A stretch of 14,818 bases of DNA from DAOTVS01 sp034436375 (GTDB lineage Bacteria > Chloroflexota > Anaerolineae > SpSt-313), in contig DAOTVS010000225.1 of NCBI GenBank assembly GCA_034436375.1, positions 1 to 14,818 of the forward strand. Reading direction: 5' to 3'. A program made the position numbers and the translations under genes. Below, piece after piece: positions 1 to 7,139 of the stretch. The notes under the pieces were generated by a model. It did no database searches. It was not told the origin of the DNA and worked only from the letters and a program-made list of their open reading frames with translations. Every line of letters starts with the position of its first letter. The stretch's first letter is position 1.

Positions 1-71
1 TGCTCCAACAGATGGCGGCGCAGAATGGCCATCTTCTCAGCTGCGGTGAAATGCTTGCGTGTCTGGCTCAT
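1..71 (-). CDS. Transposase N-terminus, IS3-type orfA-like (partial, runs off left edge)
   Basis: Only the first 23 codons are in the window (MSQTRKHFTAAEKMAILRRH and three more residues). The start ATG is at 71, reading left, and follows a strong AGGAGG ribosome binding site. The pattern of a basic N-terminus, then F-T-A-x-x-K and an I-L-R helix, is the usual opening of the helix-turn-helix OrfA of IS3-like transposases; this is recognised from family knowledge, not from a search. The gene diverges from the urease operon, so the insertion element would lie mostly left of the window with its upstream end somewhere in 72-140. It could instead be another small HTH protein. Confidence 0.6.
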   Translation of the reverse strand, partial: MSQTRKHFTAAEKMAILRRHLLE

Positions 72-200
72 GGATTCCTCCTGCTGTGATCATGCTAATC
101 CGATCAGGGGGAATCTCCAAGTTCGACAGGAGCATAACAAGGTCTCTTGACCTGTTCGATCTGCCCTTCACCCGCAGCGTCTGCGACGCCAGCCACCTTA

Positions 201-228
201 TTGCAATTAGTCACAATAGTAGTATAAC
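201..228 (+). promoter_or_regulatory. Candidate sigma-70-type promoter for the urease operon
   Basis: A -35-like TTGCAA (201-206) and a -10-like TATAAC (223-228) are separated by 16 bp, inside an AT-rich island in otherwise GC-rich DNA. Transcription would start near 235 and give a leader of about 240 nt before ureA. The match is good but not proof. The sigma-54-like element at 307-322 is an alternative or additional start. Confidence 0.4.
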
Positions 229-306
229 GCAACGGGTGGTGATCAGCAAGCCATTCGAATTCCAGCCGAGCTGCATCGTGCGCCGCGGCGGGGCAGAAGC
301 GCTCTC

Positions 307-322
307 TGGCATGCTTTTTGCT
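307..322 (+). promoter_or_regulatory. Candidate sigma-54 (-24/-12) promoter upstream of ureA
   Basis: TGGCATGCTTTTTGCT matches the sigma-54 consensus (TGGCAC-N5-TTGCW) at all but one informative base. The diagnostic GG (308-309) and GC (320-321) have exactly the required spacing. Transcription would start near 333, about 145 nt before ureA. NtrC/sigma-54 control of nitrogen scavenging genes is established in other bacteria. I see no clear NtrC palindrome upstream, and I cannot tell whether this organism has RpoN. Confidence 0.35.
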
Positions 323-370
323 CAGCAACAGTGCGACGAGGCGGCTGGGCAAGGCATTCACAGCTTCCGG

Positions 371-445
371 CATGGCCCCAGGCTCAGCTTGCCGCTACAG
401 CGTGGCTGGTTACGCCTGTGCATGTGCCAGCCGGTGGGGGCCGTG
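371..445 (+). promoter_or_regulatory. Possible structured 5' leader of the urease mRNA
   Basis: Bases 371-379 can pair with 437-445 (9 bp including one G-U), closing a loop that contains a second stem (404-409 with 427-432) and a competing one (391-395 with 402-406). It ends about 20 nt before the ureA Shine-Dalgarno sequence. I do not recognise a known riboswitch class, and GC-rich DNA forms such stems by chance. Confidence 0.25.
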
Positions 446-477
446 AAGCCAAGAAAAACGATGACAGGAGGTTCCGC

Positions 478-780
478 ATGCAACTCACACCGCGGGAGAT
501 GGACAAGCTGATCATCTACCAGGTGGCGCAGATTGCGAGCAACCGTAAGGCAAGGGGACTGAAGCTGAACCACCCCGAAGCGGTGGCCGTCATCTCGGCG
601 GCTATCCTGGAGGGCGCCCGTGAGGGCAAAAAGGTTGAGGACCTGCAGACCGCTGCGCAAAAGGTGCTCAGCAAGGACGATGTGATGGAGGGCGTCCCCG
701 AGATGATCGAGCGGATCGACGTCGAGGGCGTCTTTACCGATGGGACGCACCTGGTCAGCGTGCGCAACCCCATTCAGTGA
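478..780 (+). CDS. ureA: Urease subunit gamma
   Basis: UreA is the smallest structural subunit of the cytosolic nickel urease (urea + H2O to ammonia and carbamate) and scaffolds the (UreABC)3 trimer. The 100-residue length is normal for the family. It shows the conserved opening LTPREMDKL, then RKARGLKLNHPEAVAVISA at about 22-40, and DVMEGVPEMI in the second half. The start at 478 follows AGGAGG at an ideal distance; an upstream in-frame extension to 331 has no UreA similarity and I rejected it. It is the first gene of the operon, 28 bp before ureB. The assignment is certain at family level. Confidence 0.97.
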   Translation: MQLTPREMDKLIIYQVAQIASNRKARGLKLNHPEAVAVISAAILEGAREGKKVEDLQTAAQKVLSKDDVMEGVPEMIERIDVEGVFTDGTHLVSVRNPIQ

Positions 781-808
781 GCGTAAACTGAGAGAGGAGA
801 ACTGAACG

Positions 809-1243
809 ATGGGCACACCCGTTGGCGGTTTGGTGCTGAGGGACGAACCGGTCGAGCTCTATGCGGGACGGAAGACGATCACTCTCAAGGTCAAGAACAC
901 GGGCGATCGCCCAATCCAGGTTGGCTCCCACTTTCACTTTTTCGAGGCGAACCGCCACCTGGAGTTCGACCGCGTCGCTGCCTTTGGCTGGCACCTGGCC
1001 GTCCCCTCCGGAACGGCTATCCGCATCGAGCCCGGGGATGAGAAAGAGGTTACCCTGGTCCCCTATGGCGGCAAGCGACGCGCCCATGGCTTCAATGGCC
1101 TGGTCAATGGCTGGGTGGGCTCGCGCCACAACATGGTCGAGGCCTTTGCCCGCGCCAGGGAATTCGACTATCGGAGCAGCACGCCACTGGAAGCCAAGCC
1201 TGAAGAGGTGCCGGAGGCCGTGCCCGAGCCGGTCCTGGCCTAG
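809..1243 (+). CDS. ureB: Urease subunit beta
   Basis: UreB is the beta-barrel structural subunit of urease. Its core matches the family: ELYAGRKTITLKVKNTGDRP around 16-35, VGSHFHFFE at 38-46, and GFNGLVNG at 94-101. At 144 residues it exceeds the classical form of roughly 100-105. The extra 40 or so residues form a C-terminal tail: a charged helix-like stretch (about 107-123) followed by a Pro/Glu/Val-rich end. Similar tails occur in some other bacterial UreB proteins, so this is not necessarily a defect. The start is preceded by GAGAGGAGA. It lies between ureA and ureC in the same direction. Confidence 0.96.
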   Translation: MGTPVGGLVLRDEPVELYAGRKTITLKVKNTGDRPIQVGSHFHFFEANRHLEFDRVAAFGWHLAVPSGTAIRIEPGDEKEVTLVPYGGKRRAHGFNGLVNGWVGSRHNMVEAFARAREFDYRSSTPLEAKPEEVPEAVPEPVLA

Positions 1244-1274
1244 GGCGCGGCGGCCGGTCGCTCCAATGATGCGC

Positions 1275-1297
1275 CGGGCGGCGCCGGACGCCGCCCG
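1275..1297 (+). repeat. GC-rich hairpin between ureB and ureC
   Basis: A perfect 9-bp inverted repeat (1275-1283 with 1289-1297) with a 5-nt loop lies in the 87-bp ureB-ureC gap, about 33 nt before the ureC start. No T-run follows, so it is not a classical terminator. It could affect mRNA processing or stability, or be a by-product of high GC. Confidence 0.45.
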
Positions 1298-1330
1298 CCA
1301 AGAACAAAGACGAGTGAAGGAGTAGGAGAT

Positions 1331-3052
1331 ATGGTCCAGATCTCCCGACAGGATTATGCTCAGCAATACGGCCCGACCGTCGGGGACAAGATCCGGCTCG
1401 CCGACACCGACCTCTATATCGAGATCGAGCGGGACCTTATCACCCACGGTGACGAGGCCGTTTTCGGGGGGGGGAAGACCCTCCGTGACGGCATGGGATC
1501 GGACCCAGAGATCACCAATGAGCACGGCGCGCTCGACCTGGTGATCACCAACGCGACCATCGTGGATGCTGTGCTGGGTGTGACCAAGGCCGACATCGGC
1601 ATCCGCGACGGCAAGATCGTGGGCATCGGCAAGGCGGGCAACCCGAGCACCATGAGCGGCGTCACCCCGACGATGGTCATCGGCGCGGGTACGGAGGCGC
1701 TCTCGGGCGAGGGGCTCATCGCCACGGCCGGGGGCTTTGACACCCACGTTCACATGGTCTCGCCGCAGCAGGTGTACGCGGCCATCAGCAACGGCGTCAC
1801 GACCTTTGTGGGCGGCGGCACTGGGCCGGCGGATGGCACCCGCGCCACCACCTGCACGCCGGGCCCCTGGAACATCGCGCGCATGCTGCAGGCCGCAGAA
1901 GGCCTGCCCATCAACTGGGGCGTCTTGGGCAAGGGCAACTCGTCGGACAGGGCGCCGCTGGCCGAGCAGATCGAGGCCGGCGCCTGTGGCCTGAAGGACC
2001 ACGAGGATTGGGGCTGCACGCCCGAGGTCATCCGCACCAGCCTGGACGTGGCGGATGAGTACGACATCCAGATTAGCATCCACACCGACTCCCTAAACGA
2101 GTCGGGCTATGTCGAGAACACTATTGCGGCGATTGACGGCCGGACGATCCACACCTATCACACCGAGGGTTGCGGCGGTGGGCATGTGCCCGACATTATG
2201 AAGATTGCCGCGTACCCCAACGTTCTGCCCAGCTCCACCAACCCCACGCGGCCCTTTTGCGCCGACAGCGTTGCCGAAGCGTTCCCCATGATCATGGTCA
2301 CGCACCACCTGAACCCAAACGTCCCGACCGATGTCGCCTTTGCCCACAGCCGGGTACGTCCGGAGACCATGGCGGGTGAGGATGTGCTGCACGACATCGG
2401 CGCCATCTCCATGTATTCCAGCGACTCTCAGGCTATGGGGCGCTGTGGAGAGAACTGGGTCAGGCTGATGCAGACCGCGGACAAGATGAAAAAGGTATCC
2501 GGCCCGCTGCCAGAGGACAAGGCAGCCGGCAACGACAACTACCGTGTGCTGCGCTACGTGGCCAAGTTGACCATCAATCCGGCTATCACCAACGGCATGT
2601 CGCACCTGATTGGCTCCCTGGAGGTGGGCAAGCTGGCCGATGTGGTCCTGTGGAAGCCGGCGTTCTTTGGCGCCAAGCCGTTTGCCGTGGTCAAGGGCGG
2701 GATGATCAACTGGTTCCCGATGGGCGACCCCAACGCATCGATCCCGACTCCGGAGCCTGTCTACTATCGTCCCATGTTCGGCGCCTATGGTATGGCGCAG
2801 CCCGAAACCTGCGTCACCTTTGTCTCCCAGGCTGCCTACAATTCCGGCGTCGCCAGCAAGCTAGGCCTGCAGCGACGGATTGAGCCCGTCCGGAATACCC
2901 GCACGCTCACCAAGAGGCACATGGTGCGCAACGATACCATGCCGGACATCGCGATCAACCCGGAGACCTACGAGGTCACGGTGAATGGCAGGGTAGCAAC
3001 GGCGCCGGCGGTCGATCAATTGTCTCTGAGTCAAAGGTACTTCTTTAGCTAG
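1331..3052 (+). CDS. ureC: Urease subunit alpha (catalytic)
   Basis: UreC carries the dinuclear nickel site. The protein has 573 residues (Klebsiella UreC is 567). By alignment from memory with Klebsiella, all metal ligands are present: H139 and H141 in DTHVH, carbamylated K222, H251, H277 and D365 (SSDSQAMGR). Catalytic H224 and H325 are also kept. Two positions differ from the textbook enzyme: the mobile-flap Cys (C319 in Klebsiella) is T324 in MVTHHL, and the residue between K222 and H224 is D223, normally Ile or Leu. The flap Cys is not essential in Klebsiella, and Thr is known there in Staphylococcus xylosus urease, so activity is expected. The start follows a GGAG-rich sequence, and the protein ends in the usual QRYF. 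Confidence 0.98.
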   Translation: MVQISRQDYAQQYGPTVGDKIRLADTDLYIEIERDLITHGDEAVFGGGKTLRDGMGSDPEITNEHGALDLVITNATIVDAVLGVTKADIGIRDGKIVGIGKAGNPSTMSGVTPTMVIGAGTEALSGEGLIATAGGFDTHVHMVSPQQVYAAISNGVTTFVGGGTGPADGTRATTCTPGPWNIARMLQAAEGLPINWGVLGKGNSSDRAPLAEQIEAGACGLKDHEDWGCTPEVIRTSLDVADEYDIQISIHTDSLNESGYVENTIAAIDGRTIHTYHTEGCGGGHVPDIMKIAAYPNVLPSSTNPTRPFCADSVAEAFPMIMVTHHLNPNVPTDVAFAHSRVRPETMAGEDVLHDIGAISMYSSDSQAMGRCGENWVRLMQTADKMKKVSGPLPEDKAAGNDNYRVLRYVAKLTINPAITNGMSHLIGSLEVGKLADVVLWKPAFFGAKPFAVVKGGMINWFPMGDPNASIPTPEPVYYRPMFGAYGMAQPETCVTFVSQAAYNSGVASKLGLQRRIEPVRNTRTLTKRHMVRNDTMPDIAINPETYEVTVNGRVATAPAVDQLSLSQRYFFS

Positions 3053-3107
3053 GCGGGTCTGCCGCGCACAACGCCGGCCGGCTGGAGCAGGGCTGACGCT
3101 GCGCAGG

Positions 3108-3147
3108 CGCGCCGGCGGTGGGGGCCTACTGCCCCACCGCCGGCGCG
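3108..3147 (+). terminator. Strong 16-bp hairpin between ureC and ureE
   Basis: Bases 3108-3123 and 3132-3147 form a perfect, almost all-GC 16-bp inverted repeat with an 8-nt loop, 56 bp after the ureC stop and 47 bp before the ureE start. It lacks the U-tract of an intrinsic terminator. It may be a partial terminator or a 3'-end stabiliser that makes ureABC mRNA more abundant than ureEFGD mRNA. Presence of the structure is certain; its function is inference. Confidence 0.6.
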
Positions 3148-3194
3148 TACGGCATGGGCACTCTAGCACACAACAATGCACAGGAGAGGCAACC

Positions 3195-3794
3195 ATGCAA
3201 ATCGTCGAAACGGTGCTAGGAAACAGCAGAGAGGAATCATGGCGGTCGCGGCTGGCGATGGCCCATATCGACTGGCTCCATCTTGACCATTGGGAGGCGC
3301 AGAAAAATCGCTTTCGCAAAAGGACTGAGGCAGGCGGCGAGGTCGCGGTATCCCTGGATCGTGGCGTTCACCTGCAAGATGGCGACGTGCTGGCCTGGGA
3401 CCCGGAGCGGCTGTCTGCCATCGTGGCCCGGATCGAACTGAAGGATGTCATGGTCATCCGGATCGACCCCAACCAGGAGCAGGGCACACTCGTGCGCACC
3501 TGCATCGAGCTGGGGCACGCGATCGGCAACCAGCACTGGCCGGCTGTGGTGAAGGACGCCCAGGTCTTTGTGCCGTTGGTGGTCGACCGGCAGGTGATGG
3601 CCTCGGTGATGAAGACCCATGACTTTGCGGGCATCACTTACCACTTTGCGCCCGGCTCCGAAGTGATCCCCTACCTGGCGCCGCACGAAGAGCGCCGCCT
3701 GTTCGGCAGCCCGGATCAGCCTGTGCACAGCCACACCCATGCTCACGAGCACGATCATGTGCATGCCAGCGCAGAGGTGAGTGGACAATCATGA
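3195..3794 (+). CDS. ureE: Urease accessory protein UreE (nickel metallochaperone)
   Basis: UreE dimers carry Ni2+ to the UreG-UreF-UreD complex for urease activation. The 199-residue protein has the N-terminal beta domain with LSLDRG-type motif (here VSLDRGVHLQDGD, about 52-64). The metal-binding ferredoxin-like domain has GHAIGNQHWP at 107-116, whose H114 corresponds to the conserved dimer-interface nickel ligand. A histidine-rich tail at 178-190 alternates His with other residues (seven His in 13), a known nickel storage feature of some UreE proteins. The N-terminus and middle are longer than the 158-residue Klebsiella protein. Start ATG follows AGGAGAGG. The stop overlaps the ureF start by 4 nt (ATGA), suggesting coupled translation. 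Confidence 0.93.
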   Translation: MQIVETVLGNSREESWRSRLAMAHIDWLHLDHWEAQKNRFRKRTEAGGEVAVSLDRGVHLQDGDVLAWDPERLSAIVARIELKDVMVIRIDPNQEQGTLVRTCIELGHAIGNQHWPAVVKDAQVFVPLVVDRQVMASVMKTHDFAGITYHFAPGSEVIPYLAPHEERRLFGSPDQPVHSHTHAHEHDHVHASAEVSGQS

Positions 3795-4477
3795 GCATTG
3801 AGGATGTCATGCGCATCCTCCAGTTCGGCGATTCGCTGCTGCCGGTAGGCGCCTTTAGCTTCTCTAACGGCCTCGAGTCAGCGATCCAGGAGAAGCAGGT
3901 GCGGGATGTGACGGAACTGAGCGCCTTTGTGCGCACTGCCTCCGAACGCGCAGCCTCTACCGACGGCATTGCCCTGCTCGAAGCCCATCGGGGGGCGCGT
4001 GAGGGAGATATGGCCCGCATCCGTCGCGCCGATCACGCCGCCTATAACCGCAAACTCAATGAAGAGACTCGGACGATGAGTGTGCGCATGGGCAAAAAGC
4101 TGCTGGAGGTAGCCAATTACGTCCTGGCCAGGCCGCTCGTGGCCGATGGGCTGGCTGAGATCAATGCCGGCGCCACACCCGGGTGCTACCCTGCAGCCCT
4201 GGGGCTGGCCTTTGCGGCGCAGGGCCTCTCCGAGCACGATGCCTTTGCCGTGCACCAATATGGGGTGGCCATGATGATGCTGAGCGCCTCCCTGCGCTTG
4301 ATGAGGATCAGCCATGTGGCTGCCCAGTCGATTCTCTACGAGGTCAACGGCGTGGCTGAGGCTCAGTATCAGCGGTACTCAGCCTGCACGCTGGACGACA
4401 TGGCGAGCTTTGCTCCCATGATGGACATCCTGGCCGCCAGCCATACAAGAGCGCATGTGCGCATGTTCATGAACTGA
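3791..4477 (+). CDS. ureF: Urease accessory protein UreF
   Basis: UreF is an all-helical protein that binds UreD and UreG and gates nickel delivery into apo-urease. The 228 residues match the family length. Typical motifs are QFGDSLLPVGAFSFSNGLES near the N-terminus and TPGCYPAALGLAFAAQG in the middle. The C-terminal end is divergent: many UreF proteins finish with an S-R-L-F-R-S motif, whereas this one ends HVRMFMN. Its ATG overlaps the ureE stop by 4 nt. The next gene, ureG, starts 27 nt downstream. Confidence 0.93.
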   Translation: MSIEDVMRILQFGDSLLPVGAFSFSNGLESAIQEKQVRDVTELSAFVRTASERAASTDGIALLEAHRGAREGDMARIRRADHAAYNRKLNEETRTMSVRMGKKLLEVANYVLARPLVADGLAEINAGATPGCYPAALGLAFAAQGLSEHDAFAVHQYGVAMMMLSASLRLMRISHVAAQSILYEVNGVAEAQYQRYSACTLDDMASFAPMMDILAASHTRAHVRMFMN

Positions 4478-4504
4478 GAATACAACGCAGCGATGGAGCA
4501 GACA

Positions 4505-5149
4505 ATGAAGAAGATCACACGGATTGGCGTCGGCGGGCCGGTCGGCTCCGGCAAGACGGCCATCATCGAGGCCATCACACCGATTCTGCTCGATATGGGC
4601 GCCAAGGTGCTGATCATCACCAATGACGTCGTCACCACCGAAGACGCCAAGCACGTCCAGCGCACCCTGAAGGGCATCCTGATGGAGGAGCGCATCCTGG
4701 GCGTTGAGACGGGCGCCTGCCCGCATACGGCCGTGCGCGAAGACCCCAGCATGAACCTAGCTGCGGTCGAGGACATGGAGGCCCGATTCCCCGACACCGA
4801 TGTGGTGCTCATCGAGAGCGGGGGCGATAATCTGACCCTGACTTTCAGCCCGGCCCTGGTCGACTATTTCCTGTATGTGATCGATGTGGCTGCCGGCGAC
4901 AAGATCCCACGGAAAGACGGCCCCGGCATCTCCCAGTCCGACATCCTGGTCATCAACAAGACCGACCTGGCCCCCTATGTCGACGCCAGCCTCGACGTTA
5001 TGCGCCACGATGCGGCCCTCATGCGCGGCGACAAGCCCACGGTCTTTACCAACTGCAAGACCGGCGAGGGCATCCTCGATCTGGTGCAGGTCATCAAGGA
5101 AGGCGTGCTGTTTGGCATCCCCCTGGGAGCGAGCGAGGCGCGGGCATGA
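4505..5149 (+). CDS. ureG: Urease accessory GTPase UreG
   Basis: UreG is the SIMIBI-class GTPase that powers nickel insertion into urease. The sequence shows the P-loop GPVGSGKT (11-18), the nickel/zinc-binding CPH motif (72-74), the ESGGDNL switch region (104-110) and the guanine-specifying NKTD (151-154). I chose the ATG at 4505 because GGAG lies 6 nt upstream and the protein then begins MKKITRIGVGG, close to homologues. An in-frame ATG at 4493 would add four residues but has a poor ribosome binding site. The protein is 214 residues, a normal length without a His-rich N-terminal extension. The stop overlaps the ureD start by 4 nt. Confidence 0.96.
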   Translation: MKKITRIGVGGPVGSGKTAIIEAITPILLDMGAKVLIITNDVVTTEDAKHVQRTLKGILMEERILGVETGACPHTAVREDPSMNLAAVEDMEARFPDTDVVLIESGGDNLTLTFSPALVDYFLYVIDVAAGDKIPRKDGPGISQSDILVINKTDLAPYVDASLDVMRHDAALMRGDKPTVFTNCKTGEGILDLVQVIKEGVLFGIPLGASEARA

Positions 5150-6057
5150 TCGACTATCGGCTCGTGCCAGAGTTGGCGCCCTATCAGGATGAGCCCAGGC
5201 AGCTCCCCAGCGGCACTATCGGCAAGAATGGCCTGGCCCGGCTCGAGTTCGAGCGCCGTGATGGGCGCACGATCCTGGCCGGCGCTCGTGAGCGGCCCCC
5301 GCTGTCTGCGCACAAGGCCCTCTACTGGGAGGAAGACATCCCCGCCATGGCCTGTGTATATCTCATCATGGTCAGCGGCGGCATGGTGCAGGGAGACCGG
5401 CACGCCATCGAGATCATCGCCGGCCCGGGTACGCAGGCCCACGTGACTACCCAGGCCGCCACCTGGATCCAGGAGATGAATGCCAATTTTGCCGCGCAGA
5501 CGCAGCGGATCGAGCTGGCCGATCGTGCTTACCTGGAGTATCTGCCGGATATCGTCATCCCCTCCAGGCACAGCCGCTTCCACACCCACACACAGATCTC
5601 GATCGCGCCCACGGCCACGCTGTTGTACTCCGAGGTGCTCATGCCGGGGCGCAAACACATGAACAGGGAGGTCTTCCAGTATGACCTTTTTTCTTCACTG
5701 CTGCGGGCCGAGCGGCCCGATGGGACTGAGCTCTTTACGGAAAAGTTTGTGATCGAGCCGTGGCGGGGCGATGTGCGCCGGCTCGGTATCATGCACGAGT
5801 TCGACGTTTTCGGGAACGTCCTGCTGCTGGCCAAGCCCGAGGTCGCAGGCCGTGTCCTCGAGGCCGCGCCTGCGACCTGTAGTGTTCATGAGGGATGGGC
5901 TGCCGGGGCGAGTCGCCTGCCGCACGACGCCGGCATCCTGTACAGGGTCTTGGGCCCGGAATCCCATGTGGTTCTCGGCAAGGTGTACGAGTTCGTCGCC
6001 GTGGTGCGCAAGGCGGCGTTGGGGGTCGATCGGCCTTTCAAGCGTCCGTACTACTAG
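5146..6057 (+). CDS. ureD: Urease accessory protein UreD (UreH)
   Basis: UreD is the scaffold that binds apo-urease and, with UreF and UreG, forms the activation complex through which nickel passes. Family signatures include SGGMVQGDR (77-85), the beta-helix segment GPGTQAHVTTQAAT (93-106), LEYLPDIVIP (130-139) and ATLLYSEVLMPGR (157-169). The length of 303 is slightly above the common 270-290. Placing ureD last (ureABCEFGD) resembles Bacillus-type operons rather than the ureDABCEFG order of enterobacteria. The start overlaps ureG by 4 nt. A 35-nt gap separates it from the urea channel. Confidence 0.92.
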   Translation: MIDYRLVPELAPYQDEPRQLPSGTIGKNGLARLEFERRDGRTILAGARERPPLSAHKALYWEEDIPAMACVYLIMVSGGMVQGDRHAIEIIAGPGTQAHVTTQAATWIQEMNANFAAQTQRIELADRAYLEYLPDIVIPSRHSRFHTHTQISIAPTATLLYSEVLMPGRKHMNREVFQYDLFSSLLRAERPDGTELFTEKFVIEPWRGDVRRLGIMHEFDVFGNVLLLAKPEVAGRVLEAAPATCSVHEGWAAGASRLPHDAGILYRVLGPESHVVLGKVYEFVAVVRKAALGVDRPFKRPYY

Positions 6058-6092
6058 AGTGACAGTCGCTCAACACATTATGGAGGAAGGGA

Positions 6093-7139
6093 ATGGCAGA
6101 TCCCGCCTATCTGGCGCCATGGAACCGGATTGTCGAGCGCAATGGCGTGGCGCGCTTTGTCGACATTTACTTCCGCGGGGCCGGCCAGGTCTTTTTCCAG
6201 AACAACCCGCTGACCGGGCTCCTCTTCGCTACCGGTATCGCCTATGGCACGATAGCCAGCGGCACGCTGCCTGTGCTCTGGGGATTTCTCATCGCCCTCT
6301 TTGTGGCGTCGGGGACCGCCATCCTGTTGGACCTTGACGACCAGTCGATCCGGCGAGGGCTTTTTGGCTTCAATGCGGCGCTGGTCGGCACAGCGCTCCC
6401 CACCTACCTGCAGTGGAATGGTATCCTGGCCGGGTACATTGCGCTGGCGGCCATTGTATCGGTCATCGTCACCCTGGCGCTCACACGCTTCCTCGGCACG
6501 TGGGAGGTGGCGCCCCTGACCGCTCCCTTTGTGATCACGAGCTGGTTCGCCACTCAGGCCAGCTATGGGCTCGCCCTGTTGAGCGGCACATCGCTCTTGG
6601 GGCCGCCGAGGCTGCCGCTGGGCGCCCCACTGGCGCTTGCCGGCTTGACCCCCGACACCTTCTTCCAGGGGCTTTTCCGCGGCATCTCGCAGGTCTACTT
6701 TATCAACAACCCCTTCACCGGGTTCATCTTCCTGGTGGCCCTCTTGGTCAACTCGCGCATCTCGGGCTCGATGGCCATCCTGGGCTCGCTGGTGGGGCTG
6801 TTCACCGGTCTGGCGTTCGGGGCGCCCGGCGCCACGGTGCTGCAGAACGGCCTGTACGGCTACAACTCGGTCCTGGGCGCCATCGCCATCCTGACCTTCT
6901 TTCCCCTCGCCTGGAAGTCGGTGGCCATCGCCGCTTTCGAGGCGATAGCCGCCGCGGTTGCCTGGGCTGCGCTGGACAATTTCCTGGCCCCGCCGGGCAT
7001 ACCCGTGTTTACCTCGGCCTTTGTCATCACCACCTGGGCGCTTCTGCTGGCGAGGAAGGACCTGAGGCCTTTACATAATGAGAGATTAGCCCAGACTCTT
7101 CTTGGCACCCATCAGCAGGGCGATGCGGAGCGGCGCTGA
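6093..7139 (+). CDS. Urea transporter, UT family channel
   Basis: This is a 348-residue integral membrane protein that would let urea enter down its gradient to feed the urease. It shows the inverted two-fold internal repeat of UT channels (Desulfovibrio dvUT and mammalian UT-A/UT-B family). QVFFQNNPLTG (32-42) is mirrored by QVYFINNPFTG (200-210), GLFGFNAALVG (89-99) by GLYGYNSVLG (253-262), and LTAPFVITSW (142-151) by FTSAFVITTW (306-315). About ten hydrophobic segments fill the rest. Start ATG follows GGAGGAAGG. It is the eighth gene of the apparent urease operon, and its stop overlaps the next start by 1 nt. Confidence 0.94.
   Translation: MADPAYLAPWNRIVERNGVARFVDIYFRGAGQVFFQNNPLTGLLFATGIAYGTIASGTLPVLWGFLIALFVASGTAILLDLDDQSIRRGLFGFNAALVGTALPTYLQWNGILAGYIALAAIVSVIVTLALTRFLGTWEVAPLTAPFVITSWFATQASYGLALLSGTSLLGPPRLPLGAPLALAGLTPDTFFQGLFRGISQVYFINNPFTGFIFLVALLVNSRISGSMAILGSLVGLFTGLAFGAPGATVLQNGLYGYNSVLGAIAILTFFPLAWKSVAIAAFEAIAAAVAWAALDNFLAPPGIPVFTSAFVITTWALLLARKDLRPLHNERLAQTLLGTHQQGDAERR

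Larger units (their letters stand above)
72..477. other. Leader/intergenic region upstream of ureA (no supported gene)
   Basis: This 406-bp stretch separates the divergent transposase start from ureA. Short reading frames on both strands have no recognisable domain and I do not call them. It contains an AT-rich island around 195-235 with a sigma-70-like promoter, a sigma-54-like element at 307-322, a long-range inverted repeat at 371-445 and the ureA ribosome binding site at 464-471. The part nearest the transposase (about 72-140) may belong to the insertion element's end. Confidence 0.6.

Noticed and set aside
371..477. A guanidine (ykkC-type) or nickel/cobalt riboswitch in the urease leader
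   Set aside because: I looked for the conserved loop motifs of these classes as I remember them and did not find them; only generic stems are present.
59..511. Open frames on both strands in the ureA leader (59-511 plus, 104-373 minus)
   Set aside because: No domain, no convincing ribosome binding site and atypical composition; the plus-strand frame also overlaps the transposase and ureA starts.
755..2083. A 442-codon open frame on the minus strand opposite ureB and ureC
   Set aside because: It lies wholly antisense to two well-conserved urease genes, has no recognisable domain, and is the kind of long shadow frame expected from codon bias in GC-rich coding DNA.
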